This document shows, one piece after another, positions 44,146 to 52,002 of a stretch of 64,000 nt of DNA. How positions within the stretch are numbered: position 1 is the stretch's first letter; the number at the start of each line of letters is the position of its first letter. The notes under the pieces were generated by a model. It saw only the letters and a program-made list of their open reading frames with translations. It did not search any database and had not been told where the DNA came from. The stretch lies in contig JAEWYE010000051.1 of NCBI GenBank assembly GCA_023458755.1, forward strand, positions 1 to 64,000, in the 5' to 3' direction. The position numbers and the translations under genes are program-made. The DNA comes from Bacillota bacterium (GTDB lineage Bacteria; Bacillota; Clostridia; Oscillospirales; Acutalibacteraceae).

Positions 44146-44880
44146 ATGAAAATGAAAATCCACGAAGCCGCAAGGCTCACCGGAATCAGTGTGCGCACAC
44201 TGCATTATTATGATCAGATTGGACTGCTTCACCCGGGTGAAGTAACAGAAACAGGCTACCGCCTTTACGACGGGAACGATCTGGAGCTTTTGCAGCAGAT
44301 TCTGTTTTTCCGTGAGCTAAGTTTCCCCCTCAAGGATATTAAAGAAATCATCCGCAATCCTGCCTTTGACAAACGCAAGGCACTTGAAAATCACAAAAAG
44401 CTGTTGCTGCTTCAGCGCAGCCGCTGTGATGATTTGATTGCTCTTGTGGACAGAACTTTAAAAGGAGATGGCGATATGAGTTTTCAGGAATTCGATAAGA
44501 CAGAAATGGAAGCCATGCAAAAACAATATGCCGACGAGGCAAAAGAAAAATGGGGCGATACAGAAGCTTATGCTGAAAGCATAAACAAAACCGCAAAATA
44601 CAGCAAAGAAGATTGGGCGAAAATTTCTGCCGAAGCGGATGAAATTTTCCGGTGTTTTGCGAAGAACATGGAAAAAGCCCCAAGCGCGCCGGAGGTACAG
44701 AAGCTGGTCGCGGACTGGCAGGCACACATTACAAAGCATTACTACAACTGCACCAAAGAAATTCTTGCCGGACTAGGCCAAATGTATGTGGGCGATGAAC
44801 GTTTTACGCAAAACATTGACCGCCACGCCAAGGGTTTGGCAGAATTTATGAGCCGTGCCATTGCGGTGTACTGCAAATAA
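44146..44880 (+). CDS. MerR-family regulator with TipAS antibiotic-recognition domain
   Basis: 244 residues from ATG 44146 (the ATG at 44134 abuts AAGGAG). N-terminal winged helix: KIHEAARLTGISVRTLHYYD then QIGLLHPGEVTETGYRLYDG, the MerR signature, and a dimerisation coiled coil to about 115. The C-terminal half (KQYADEAKEKWGDTEAYAES ... YYNCTKEILAGLGQMYVGDE) is a TipAS domain, which in Streptomyces binds thiopeptides. Mta/TipA-like proteins activate drug-efflux genes and themselves; here the 19-bp-spacer promoter is its own. No efflux gene is directly downstream, so the target may be only itself or a distant gene. Confidence 0.92.
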   Translation: MKMKIHEAARLTGISVRTLHYYDQIGLLHPGEVTETGYRLYDGNDLELLQQILFFRELSFPLKDIKEIIRNPAFDKRKALENHKKLLLLQRSRCDDLIALVDRTLKGDGDMSFQEFDKTEMEAMQKQYADEAKEKWGDTEAYAESINKTAKYSKEDWAKISAEADEIFRCFAKNMEKAPSAPEVQKLVADWQAHITKHYYNCTKEILAGLGQMYVGDERFTQNIDRHAKGLAEFMSRAIAVYCK

Positions 44881-44890
44881 GCACTAAAAG

Positions 44891-44935
44891 CACAAAACCT
44901 GCTTGACTTCATTTAGCCAAGCAGGTTTTTGTGTA
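44891..44935. terminator. Bidirectional terminator between merR-type gene and sirtuin gene
   Basis: CACAAAACCTGCTTG (44891-44905) pairs with CAAGCAGGTTTTTGTG (44918-44933) around a 12-nt loop; both strands carry T-rich tails. Confidence 0.82.
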
Positions 44936-44953
44936 TGTCATATTTCAAACAAT

Positions 44954-45670
44954 TTAATGAATATTCCCCAAAACTTCGCCAATTTTGCCCTGAATGAGCA
45001 AGTCCGCGCGGGAATCCAGCGGGGTTGCGTCTTTGTTAATGAGCACCAGCTTATGACCGGGATAGTAGTCAATCAGTCCGGCGGCAGGATAAACGGCAAG
45101 CGACGTGCCGCCGATAATCAAAACGTCGGCATTTTCGATTGCCTCAACGGCGGAATTTACGGTGTGCTGATTCAGCCCCTCCTCGTAAAGCACCACATCC
45201 GGCTTGATGATGCCGCCGCAGGAACAGGTGGGAACACCGGTACTTTCCAGCATAAATTTTGCGTCATACTCTTTGTGACACCGCTGGCAGTAGTTGCGGT
45301 GGACGGAGCCATGGAGTTCCAGCACGTTTTTGCTGCCTGCCATTTGGTGCAGTCCGTCGATATTCTGCGTGATAACTGCTTTGCATTTGCCCGCTTGTTC
45401 CAGCTCGGCAAGCTTTTTGTGAGCCGCATTCGGTTTAGCGGAAAGGCAAATCATTTTTGCGCGGTAAAAATCAAAGAACTCCTGCGTATGCTTCACAAAA
45501 AAGGTATGGCTGAGCATGGTTTCCGGCGGATACTTGTAGGATTGATGATATAAACCGTCCACACTTCGGAAATCGGGAATGCCACTCTCGGTGGAAACCC
45601 CCGCACCGCCAAAGAACACAATATTGCCGCTTTCCGAAATCAGCTTTTGCAGCTGCTCAAGATTATCCAT
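44954..45670 (-). CDS. NAD-dependent protein deacylase, Sir2 family
   Basis: 238 residues. FFGGAGVSTESGIPDFRSVD (NAD binding), VITQNIDGLHQMAGS with the catalytic His in LELHGSVHRNYCQRC, four Cys of the zinc ribbon (CQRC and CSCGG), and IIGGTSLAVYPAAGLIDYY. Sirtuin removing acetyl groups from lysines in proteins with NAD. The His-Gly-Ser and zinc-binding Cys are all present. GGGATGG lies upstream of the start. Monocistronic. Confidence 0.94.
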   Translation of the reverse strand: MDNLEQLQKLISESGNIVFFGGAGVSTESGIPDFRSVDGLYHQSYKYPPETMLSHTFFVKHTQEFFDFYRAKMICLSAKPNAAHKKLAELEQAGKCKAVITQNIDGLHQMAGSKNVLELHGSVHRNYCQRCHKEYDAKFMLESTGVPTCSCGGIIKPDVVLYEEGLNQHTVNSAVEAIENADVLIIGGTSLAVYPAAGLIDYYPGHKLVLINKDATPLDSRADLLIQGKIGEVLGNIH

Positions 45671-45726
45671 TTTGATCCATCCCTTCCATTATCATAGAAA
45701 GTTGATAGTAAGCTTTCATTTCTAAA

Positions 45727-45790
45727 CAGTTATTGCACGCTAATAAGGGGGGTGAGGGCGGCAAGGCCGCCCTTTTCGCTGCGCTAGGGC
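45727..45790 (-). repeat. GC-rich palindromic element, copy oriented minus
   Basis: AGGGCGGC-AAG-GCCGCCCT (45755-45773) with C/G-rich and GTGCAATAACTG-like flanks on the minus strand. By eye it aligns with 48229-48285 in the opposite orientation and with 33850-33904. Together with the 48229 copy it brackets htpG as an inverted pair. Confidence 0.45.
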
Positions 45791-45942
45791 GAAGGTTGTC
45801 CTACGTAAGTAACAGATAAAAAACAATCTGTTCAAACTATCTCCGTAATCCTGCTACACGCTGTTTAATACTAGTCTTCCCTAAAAATATGGACATGTGA
45901 TAAAAGGTGCATTGGCAGAAACATAACAATCGTTTATAACGG

Positions 45943-45980
45943 ATAAGCTCACAGATACGCAATATCCGTGAGCTTATTTT
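45943..45980 (-). terminator. Hairpin downstream of htpG
   Basis: ATAAGCTCACAGAT (45943-45956) and ATCCGTGAGCTTAT (45964-45977) form a 14-base arm with one mismatch. The T-tract is better on the plus strand (TTATTTTATA) than on the minus, so termination of htpG is likely but imperfect. Confidence 0.5.
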
Positions 45981-45992
45981 ATACAGCTTGTA

Positions 45993-47876
45993 CTATTTCG
46001 TCATTAAATTACAAATTTGGTTGGAAAATGCCACCGGATCTTCAATGGCAACGCCTTCAATTAAGAGTGCCTGTGTATAAAGTAATTCCGCATATTCTTT
46101 TAGCTTGTCTTTATCGTTTTGATACAGTTCGCCAAGCGTTTTGAAAATTGGATGGTTGGCATTGATTTCAAGTACGCGCTCCGCCTTTACCTTTTGGTCG
46201 GTCGGCATGGCATTGAGTACTTTTTCCATCTCAATGGTAATAGCTCCTTCGGTGGAAAGGCATACCGGATGGCTCTTGAGCCTTTGTGAAAGGATAACCT
46301 GCTTTACTTTGCCGTTTAAACTGTCACGGATGAAGGAAAGTAAATCTTTGTTTTCTTCTACCTGCTTTTCGGCGGCCTTCTTTTCCTCTTCCGTTTCCAA
46401 GCCTAAATCATCGGAAGAAATGTTCTTAAATTCCTTATCGTCATACTTCATCAGGATGCGCATGGCGAACTCATCCACATTATCGGTAAGATAGAGCATT
46501 TCAAAGCCCTTATCTTTGAGCAGTTCCGTTTGCGGAAGCTGTTCAATATGAGCAACATCGTCGCCGCAGGCATAATAAATATTCTTTTGGTCTTCTTTCA
46601 TGCGGCTGACATATTCTTTGAGCGTAACCATCTTTTTCTCGCTGGACGAGTAAAACAGCAGTAAATCCTGCAGCAGCTCTTTGTGCATACCGTAATCGGC
46701 ATAAACGCCGTATTTAAGCTGCAAGCCGAAATTCTGGAAGAACTTTTCGTACTCCTCGCGCTCGCTCAGCAGCATGGATTCCAGTTCAGATTTGATTTTT
46801 TTCTCCAAACGGGAAGCGATGATTTTCAGTTGGCGGTCATGCTGGAGCATTTCGCGGGAGATGTTCAGCGACAAGTCCTGACTGTCCACAAGACCGCGCA
46901 CAAAGCTGAAATGGTCAGGCAGCAAGTCGGGGCACTTTTCCATAATCATGACGCCGTTTGAATAAAGCTGTAAGCCTTTTTCATACTCGCGGGTATAAAA
47001 GTCCATCGGCGCTTTTGCCGGAATGAACAGAAGGGCGTTGTAAGTAGCGGTACCCTCCGTATAGCTGTGAATGACTTTTGCCGGGTTCTGGTAATCGTAG
47101 AACTTCTCTTTATAAAAATTGTTGTATTCTTCTTCGGTAATCTCGTTTTTATTTTTGCGCCAAATCGGAACCATACTGTTCAAGGTTTCCGTTTCGGTGT
47201 AGGTTTCGTATTCGTCCTTGCTGCCCTCTTTTAAGCGGCTCTTTTCCACATCCATTTTGATGGGATAACGAATGTAATCGGAATATTTTTTCACGATGCT
47301 CTTGATGCGGTAGGCATCCAGATATTCGTCGTAGTCCTCTTCCTCGGTCTTCGGTTTGATATTTAAAACGATAACAGAGCCGTGGCTTTCTTTTTCACAA
47401 GGGGTAATGGTGTAGCCCTCCGCTCCCTTTGACTTCCACTCATACGCTTCGTCGCTGCCGTACGCGCGGCTTTTTACCGTAACGCACTCACTGACCATAA
47501 ACGCGGAATAGAAACCGACACCGAACTGGCCGATGATGTCGATATCTTCTTTTGCTTCGTTCTCTTGTTTAAAGTTCAGCGAGCCGCTTTTTGCGATAAC
47601 ACCCAGATTATTTTCCAGCTCGTCCTTCGTCATGCCACAGCCGTTATCGGTAATCGTGATGGTGCGGTTTGCTTTGTCGAGTTCAATGCTGATGTAAAAA
47701 TCGTCGCGGCTCAAACCGGTATCGCCGGCGTTCAGCGTTTGATAATAGAGCTTGTCAATTGCGTCGCTCGCGTTGGAAATAAGTTCACGCAGAAAAATCT
47801 CATGATGAGTATAGATAGAATTAATCATTAAATCCAGCAGGCGCTTGGATTCCGCCTTAAACTGCTTCATAGCCAT
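45993..47876 (-). CDS. htpG: Molecular chaperone HtpG (Hsp90)
   Basis: 627 residues from ATG 47876 (GAGG 9 bases upstream), giving the standard opening MAMKQFKAESKRLLDLMINS. GHKL ATPase motifs: LRELISNASDAIDKLYY, TITDNGCGMTKDELENNLG and IGQFGVGFYSAF. Middle and C-terminal dimerisation domains follow, with SREMLQHDRQLKIIASRLEK. The cytosolic Hsp90 folds or stabilises client proteins with ATP. A CIRCE element 25 bases upstream of the ATG indicates HrcA heat-shock control. Confidence 0.97.
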   Translation of the reverse strand: MAMKQFKAESKRLLDLMINSIYTHHEIFLRELISNASDAIDKLYYQTLNAGDTGLSRDDFYISIELDKANRTITITDNGCGMTKDELENNLGVIAKSGSLNFKQENEAKEDIDIIGQFGVGFYSAFMVSECVTVKSRAYGSDEAYEWKSKGAEGYTITPCEKESHGSVIVLNIKPKTEEEDYDEYLDAYRIKSIVKKYSDYIRYPIKMDVEKSRLKEGSKDEYETYTETETLNSMVPIWRKNKNEITEEEYNNFYKEKFYDYQNPAKVIHSYTEGTATYNALLFIPAKAPMDFYTREYEKGLQLYSNGVMIMEKCPDLLPDHFSFVRGLVDSQDLSLNISREMLQHDRQLKIIASRLEKKIKSELESMLLSEREEYEKFFQNFGLQLKYGVYADYGMHKELLQDLLLFYSSSEKKMVTLKEYVSRMKEDQKNIYYACGDDVAHIEQLPQTELLKDKGFEMLYLTDNVDEFAMRILMKYDDKEFKNISSDDLGLETEEEKKAAEKQVEENKDLLSFIRDSLNGKVKQVILSQRLKSHPVCLSTEGAITIEMEKVLNAMPTDQKVKAERVLEINANHPIFKTLGELYQNDKDKLKEYAELLYTQALLIEGVAIEDPVAFSNQICNLMTK

Positions 47877-47901
47877 GTTCATCAACCTCTGTTTTGTGTA
47901 T

Positions 47902-47928
47902 TTAGCACTCTCCAATATCAAGTGCTAA
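47902..47928. promoter_or_regulatory. CIRCE element (HrcA operator) upstream of htpG
   Basis: TTAGCACTC (47902-47910), 9 bases, AAGTGCTAA (47920-47928): one mismatch from the consensus TTAGCACTC-N9-GAGTGCTAA. It lies between the htpG start and a TTGACA at 47954-47949 (minus strand), overlapping where the -10 box should be. HrcA repressing htpG at normal temperature is the expected consequence. Confidence 0.88.
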
Positions 47929-48000
47929 AAGATATGATAACGCATATCTGTCAAAAAAACAAGTATAAATTGTTAATTTTTTCTGTACAAAATGAAGACG

Positions 48001-48200
48001 GAATCTCTCTGTTACTGCGGTGACATCTCCCTTGCGAAAGGGAGATGGGGTGCGAAATCTTTCTGTTGCTACGATATCGTCAAAATTGCAGCAAATTTCA
48101 CAAGGAACCCCTACGGCACTGCGGCGACATCATAGGAATACAAATCTCTCTTTGCTGCGGTCTTATCGCAATGATAGCTCTCTTAACAAGGGAGCTGAAG
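48001..48200. repeat. Degenerate repeats with REP-like hairpins
   Basis: Related units AATCTCTCTGTTACTGCGG (48003), AATCTTTCTGTTGCTACG (48056) and AATCTCTCTTTGCTGCGG (48143), plus CACTGCGGCGACATC at 48118, recur at irregular spacing. CATCTCCCTT-GCGA-AAGGGAGATG (48024-48047) and AGCTCTCTT-AAC-AAGGGAGCT (48176-48196) are hairpins. This looks like decayed copies of an intergenic repeat. The spacing is too irregular and the units too divergent for a CRISPR. Confidence 0.5.
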
Positions 48201-48228
48201 TAAGTGTTTTCCAAAAATATGAGCCATA

Positions 48229-48285
48229 GGCGGCGCAGCCGCCCCCCTCCCCTTCTATGGTGCGCGGAAGCGCGCAACTGCTGTT
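48229..48285 (+). repeat. GC-rich palindromic element, copy oriented plus
   Basis: GGCGGC-GCA-GCCGCC (48229-48243), a C-rich spacer, then a second hairpin TGCGC-GGAAGC-GCGCA (48261-48276) and AACTGCTG. By eye it is related to 45727-45790 (opposite strand) and 33850-33904. Confidence 0.45.
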
Positions 48286-48330
48286 TAGAGCTAAAATTAC
48301 ATTTCTTAATTTTTAATTATGTGTATCATC

Positions 48331-48358
48331 TTGACTATGTATTTAAAAACAATATAAT
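48331..48358 (+). promoter_or_regulatory. Promoter of the membrane-protein gene
   Basis: TTGACT (48331-48336), 16-base spacer, TATAAT (48353-48358). A strong sigma-A match, 28 bases upstream of the start codon. Confidence 0.75.
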
Positions 48359-48385
48359 AGAATTATATGGAAAGAGGGTGTCGTT

Positions 48386-49144
48386 TTGGATAAAGTAAAA
48401 AAATTTGTGATTCTGCCCATTTCCCTGCTGCTTTTGGAACTTCTTTTACAGTTCAATATTACAAACATGAATTTGTGTCTTTATCTGTTTCAAGACCTGC
48501 AATTCAATTTTGGAAGGTTCATGCCTCGCATTTTACTGAGTTTTCTTGTGGTTCTACTCTTTGTTTGCAGCTTTACGGTATTGTTCCTTTGGGTATTTAC
48601 CAATACTTCGCCAAAAATATTGCTGAACCCCTCAGCGGTAAAGGCGGCTATCCTTGCCTTTGCAATCAATTACCTTATTATTCTTTTGGTGGAACCCAAG
48701 CTCTATTCTTTGCTTTCCAATCTTTTTTACAGGGATGATACCGCACCGTGGTTATTTATTTTTTCTGTTTCGCTGATTATGACCCTTAAATCTTTTTTTG
48801 TAATTGCCATGATTCTTTGGCTTATTTTAAAACCCTTGCGCGGCAAATTTAAGTTCCGCACCAAAACATTTTTCATTGCGGCACTCGGGTGTGTGCTGCT
48901 CAATATGCTTTTTAATTATGCGAATTTTCAGATTACAAATGCTCTTCTTGCAAACTTGAAGCCTAATGCTGCCGAAAGCGGTACAATGAATTATTATTTG
49001 AATTTACTGGTATATACAGATAAATATAAAAACCTGCTGAAAATTGCAAACACAATTGTTTATGTTATACAGGATATAATTGTACTGGCCTTTATCAATT
49101 CTTGTATAAAACACAAAGGAAAAGTTGAAATACAGAATGTATAA
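48386..49144 (+). CDS. Multipass membrane protein of unknown function
   Basis: 252 residues opening with TTG (GAGGG 7 bases upstream). Six or so hydrophobic helices (IILLVEPKLYSLL, LLNMLFNYANFQI, VIQDIIVLAFINSCI). I do not recognise the family. Between helices lie short charged loops; no catalytic motif is seen. It has a strong promoter of its own and a terminator, so it is a genuine single gene. It could belong to a lineage-specific membrane family. Confidence 0.7.
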   Translation: MDKVKKFVILPISLLLLELLLQFNITNMNLCLYLFQDLQFNFGRFMPRILLSFLVVLLFVCSFTVLFLWVFTNTSPKILLNPSAVKAAILAFAINYLIILLVEPKLYSLLSNLFYRDDTAPWLFIFSVSLIMTLKSFFVIAMILWLILKPLRGKFKFRTKTFFIAALGCVLLNMLFNYANFQITNALLANLKPNAAESGTMNYYLNLLVYTDKYKNLLKIANTIVYVIQDIIVLAFINSCIKHKGKVEIQNV

Positions 49145-49171
49145 TATTTGGCATTATAGTACACATTGTAA

Positions 49172-49214
49172 AATATCCGTACAACCTAGTCCTTGGGCTG
49201 TACGGATATTTTTT
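49172..49214. terminator. Bidirectional terminator between membrane-protein and CDF genes
   Basis: AATATCCGTACA (49172-49183) and TGTACGGATATT (49199-49210), exact 12-bp stem; TTTTTT follows on the plus strand, TTTTAC on the minus. Confidence 0.85.
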
Positions 49215-49220
49215 ACTATC

Positions 49221-50411
49221 TTATTTTGTTGCTTCCCCATGCCTTGGAACATAGTCGTGGTCAACGGTAATGACCGCGTGATAGGTTTCGTCTATCTCGT
49301 GGATTTTATCGGTAATCATGGCAGTGAGCTGATCGTCATTCCATTGGAAACAAAACGGAACCAGCACGTCAAAAATCAAATTGGAATGGCTGGTGCCCCA
49401 TACAACGCGAAAATCATGGATACCGATTTGAGGCGACAGCTCGTGCAGCACCTGCACGGTTTTTATTTTCAGTTCGTTTGTTTTTGCGTCATCCGTTACA
49501 ATCGGGTCAAGGTGAATGACCATATGGATATTCATATCCTTTAAAAAGTCACGTTCAATATTGTCAATAATATCGTGACTGATCATGATATCCCGTGAAG
49601 CGGGCACCTCACAGTGTACGGAGGCAAAGCAGCGCCCCGAACCGTAATTGTGGACGCTCAGGTCGTGCATGCCCATAATACCGTCGTAAGCCATGATTTT
49701 TTCATAAATACTGTCCACCAGTTCCGTTGACGGAGCCATGCCAAGCAGCGGGTCTGTCGTTTCCTTCACCAGCTTAATACCCGTAAGCAAAATGAACACT
49801 GCGACCAGAACACCCATATAGCCGTCTAAATTAAAGCCGGTAAATCGTGTAATGAGCGTGCCGATTAAAACCGCGCTGGTTGCGCACACGTCGTTCAAGC
49901 TGTCCGTAGAGGTGGCCAATAGCGTTGTGGACGAAATCGTCTTGCTCATTTTCCGGTAGAACAGGCACTGCCATACTTTTATCAAAATCGAAATAATCAG
50001 CACCGCAATCATCACAAGGCTGAATTCCGACGCTTCCGGACTGATAATTTTTTCGATGGAGGTCTTGCCTAACTGCAAACCTAAAACCAGAATAACGAAG
50101 GAAACAATCAAGCCCGAAATATATTCCATACGCGCGTGACCGTAAGGATGCTCCTCATCCGCCGGTTTGCCGGAAATCTTAAAGCCGATCAGCGTAACCA
50201 CCGAGGAACCGGAATCCGATAGGTTGTTTACGGCATCCGCCGTAATGGCGATGCTGTGAAAAAGCGTACCGGCAATTATTTTTATGACAAAAAGCAGAAA
50301 ATTCGTTATGATACCTACGATTCCGGAAAGCTTTCCGTACCGTTCCCGTACCGCAAAATTCGATGTGTTTTTATAGTCTTTAATAAATAACCGAACCAAT
50401 AGTCTTGTCAA
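49221..50411 (-). CDS. Cation diffusion facilitator transporter
   Basis: 396 residues from the TTG at 50411 (AGAGGG 6 bases upstream), giving MTRLLVRLFIKDYKNTSNFA; a longer reading would overlap the fumarase gene. Six membrane helices with the zinc-site motif HSIAITADAVNNLSDSGSSV, HPYGHARMEYISGLI, and a second HxxxD-type site around SSTTLLATSTDSLNDVCATS. The cytoplasmic C-terminal metallochaperone-like domain follows (SIYEKIMAYDGIMGMHDLSV, then HYVNYGSG-like HNYGSGR). CDF proteins export divalent metals such as zinc, iron or manganese by proton antiport. It is 29 bases downstream of the fumarase beta gene. Confidence 0.9.
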   Translation of the reverse strand: MTRLLVRLFIKDYKNTSNFAVRERYGKLSGIVGIITNFLLFVIKIIAGTLFHSIAITADAVNNLSDSGSSVVTLIGFKISGKPADEEHPYGHARMEYISGLIVSFVILVLGLQLGKTSIEKIISPEASEFSLVMIAVLIISILIKVWQCLFYRKMSKTISSTTLLATSTDSLNDVCATSAVLIGTLITRFTGFNLDGYMGVLVAVFILLTGIKLVKETTDPLLGMAPSTELVDSIYEKIMAYDGIMGMHDLSVHNYGSGRCFASVHCEVPASRDIMISHDIIDNIERDFLKDMNIHMVIHLDPIVTDDAKTNELKIKTVQVLHELSPQIGIHDFRVVWGTSHSNLIFDVLVPFCFQWNDDQLTAMITDKIHEIDETYHAVITVDHDYVPRHGEATK

Positions 50412-50439
50412 AAGAATCCCTCTAATCTTACAAAACAAA

Positions 50440-50994
50440 TTATTTCGTTTCCATGCTCTTATTCGTCTGATGGAACAAGCTGTTTCCTTCACAGTCAATC
50501 GCGACAAAAAGAGGAAAGTTTTCAATTTTCAGTTTCTTTATGGACTCACAGCCCAAATCTTCAAATGCGATTACTTCGAGCGATTTTACACACTTTGCGG
50601 CAAGTGCTCCGGCTCCGCCTATGGCACAAAGGTAAACGGCATGATTGCGGCGGATTGCCTGTACCACTTCTTCGGAACGTTCTCCCTTGCCAATCATACA
50701 CTTTAATCCCAAATCGAGCAGACGGGGAGCAAAAACATCCATTCTGCCGGATGTTGTAGGGCCGCAGGCTCCAATCGGCAGATTTGCGGGAGCGGGAGTC
50801 GGCCCCGCATAATAAATCGTGGCGTTTTCCATTGGAAACGGCAATGGGCTACCGCTGTCCAGCAAGCTGAAAAGGCGTTTGTGTGCCGCATCGCGCGCCG
50901 TATAAATTGTGCCGGAAAGCAAAATCTTATCGCCCGCACGCAGTTTTTTCGCCGCTTCGGCAATATTTTGGGTGTCAACGCAAATCCGCTCCAT
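50440..50994 (-). CDS. Fe-S hydro-lyase (class I fumarase/tartrate dehydratase) beta subunit, orphan
   Basis: 184 residues. Matches the C-terminal (beta) module of iron-sulfur fumarase/tartrate dehydratases: GDKILLSGTIYTARDAAHKR, YYAGPTPAPANLPIGACGPT, TSGRMDVFAPRLLDLGLKCM and YLCAIGGAGALAAKCVKSLE. The beta module contributes to substrate binding; the 4Fe-4S cluster and catalysis belong to the alpha subunit. No alpha gene is in the window on either side; the next gene upstream is on the other strand. The alpha partner must be elsewhere, or the protein works alone. It is co-directional with the CDF gene. Confidence 0.88.
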   Translation of the reverse strand: MERICVDTQNIAEAAKKLRAGDKILLSGTIYTARDAAHKRLFSLLDSGSPLPFPMENATIYYAGPTPAPANLPIGACGPTTSGRMDVFAPRLLDLGLKCMIGKGERSEEVVQAIRRNHAVYLCAIGGAGALAAKCVKSLEVIAFEDLGCESIKKLKIENFPLFVAIDCEGNSLFHQTNKSMETK

Positions 50995-51261
50995 TGTAAT
51001 TTTTATCCTTTCACCGCGATTGATAATTCCTTTGATTATAGCATCCAGCTACTGCCAATTCAAGAAGAATCTTGTTTTTATAAAAATCTTTTCTTATTCA
51101 TTGTCGCGTTATACAATTTTATAAAGCAAAATATGTAATTCTTATACAAAAGGGAGTTTTTCAAAAGCAGTCTTTTCATTTGCAGAAAAGGCGGTATAAT
51201 TATCTTATCTTAATATAATAAAATACGCCATACAGAACGCAAATGGAAAGGGAACGCATCT

Positions 51262-51903
51262 ATGAAACAATCAAGTAAGATCGTTGTATTTGATTTAGAC
51301 GGAACGCTCAACCGCACGGAGCTTTTCAGCGTAGGTGTCCACAGAATGGTGCAAACCGAGTTTGGCTGGCCTGCTCAAAGTCCTGAGCAAATCATCTCAA
51401 TTTTTGGCGCACCGGCAAGCGAATATATTGAAAGCCTTTTGCCCGGAGCCGATGATGACACCAAACAAAGATACTTAAAGCGTGTTTCCGAGGCAGAGCG
51501 CGACAGTCTGGACCTTGCGGCTGCTTATGAAGGCTGCAGTGAAATGATGGACAAACTGCACGCCGACGGCTGCAAAACTGCCGTTTGTTCCAACAGCTCT
51601 TTTCGTTATATCACTTCTGTGCTTAATGCGATTAAGCTGGCTGACAAAATCGACTATATTCAGCCTTTGGAAACCGGCATGACAACAAAGGGGCAAAGTC
51701 TGCATGCTTTGCTTGCCAAAACAGCCTGCGTCGGCGCGGTAATGGTCGGCGACACCGTATATGACCGAAAGGCCGCGGATGACAATCAAATTCCGTTTAT
51801 CGGATGCCGCTACGGCTACCGTCCGCATGAAATGAAGGATGTTACGTATGCGGTGGACAAACCGCTGGATATTCCCGAACTGGTCAAAACTCTTATCGGA
51901 TAA
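51262..51903 (+). CDS. HAD-family phosphatase (phosphoglycolate phosphatase-like)
   Basis: 213 residues. HAD motif I VVFDLDGTLNRTELF (nucleophile and acid Asp), motif II CSNSSFRYI, motif III/IV VGDTVYDRKAADDNQIPF. A C1-type cap of about 60 residues precedes motif II, as in phosphoglycolate phosphatase and beta-phosphoglucomutase relatives. The Asn-Arg-Thr after the DGTL is unusual (normally D/V-S/D). The substrate is not predictable. A GGGA site precedes the start and a TATAAT lies 62 bases upstream without a clear -35. Confidence 0.85.
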   Translation: MKQSSKIVVFDLDGTLNRTELFSVGVHRMVQTEFGWPAQSPEQIISIFGAPASEYIESLLPGADDDTKQRYLKRVSEAERDSLDLAAAYEGCSEMMDKLHADGCKTAVCSNSSFRYITSVLNAIKLADKIDYIQPLETGMTTKGQSLHALLAKTACVGAVMVGDTVYDRKAADDNQIPFIGCRYGYRPHEMKDVTYAVDKPLDIPELVKTLIG

Positions 51904-51924
51904 TATAGAGAGTTACACGTAAAG

Positions 51925-51972
51925 AAACGAAGGGCATAAAGAACCACTCTGGGTTCCCTATGCCCTTCGTTT
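51925..51972. terminator. Terminator between HAD and corA genes
   Basis: AAACGAAGGGCATA (51925-51938) and TATGCCCTTCGTTT (51959-51972), exact 14-bp stem with a further GAACC/GGTTC inner pairing. It sits between convergent genes. Confidence 0.85.
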
Positions 51973-52002
51973 TGCATTTCCAAAAGAAAGTACCATCTTT
52001 TA

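Larger units (their letters stand above)
45671..45992. other. 322-base intergenic region between sirtuin and htpG genes
   Basis: No ORF. It contains the GC-rich palindromic element near 45755 and the hairpin at 45943-45977 next to the htpG stop; the rest is featureless. Confidence 0.5.
47877..48385. other. 509-base intergenic region between htpG and the membrane protein
   Basis: It contains the CIRCE element, a block of degenerate direct repeats with two hairpins (48001-48200), the GC-rich palindromic element (48229-48285) and the promoter of the next gene. No ORF with support. Confidence 0.6.

Noticed and set aside
48001..48200. Repeated units suggesting a CRISPR array
   Set aside because: Units differ from each other at several positions, spacing is irregular and no cas gene is near.
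50411..50525. Extended CDF reading that overlaps the fumarase beta gene by about 85 bases
   Set aside because: The TTG at 50411 with its own AGAGGG site gives the normal N-terminus of the family; the extension encodes unrelated residues.
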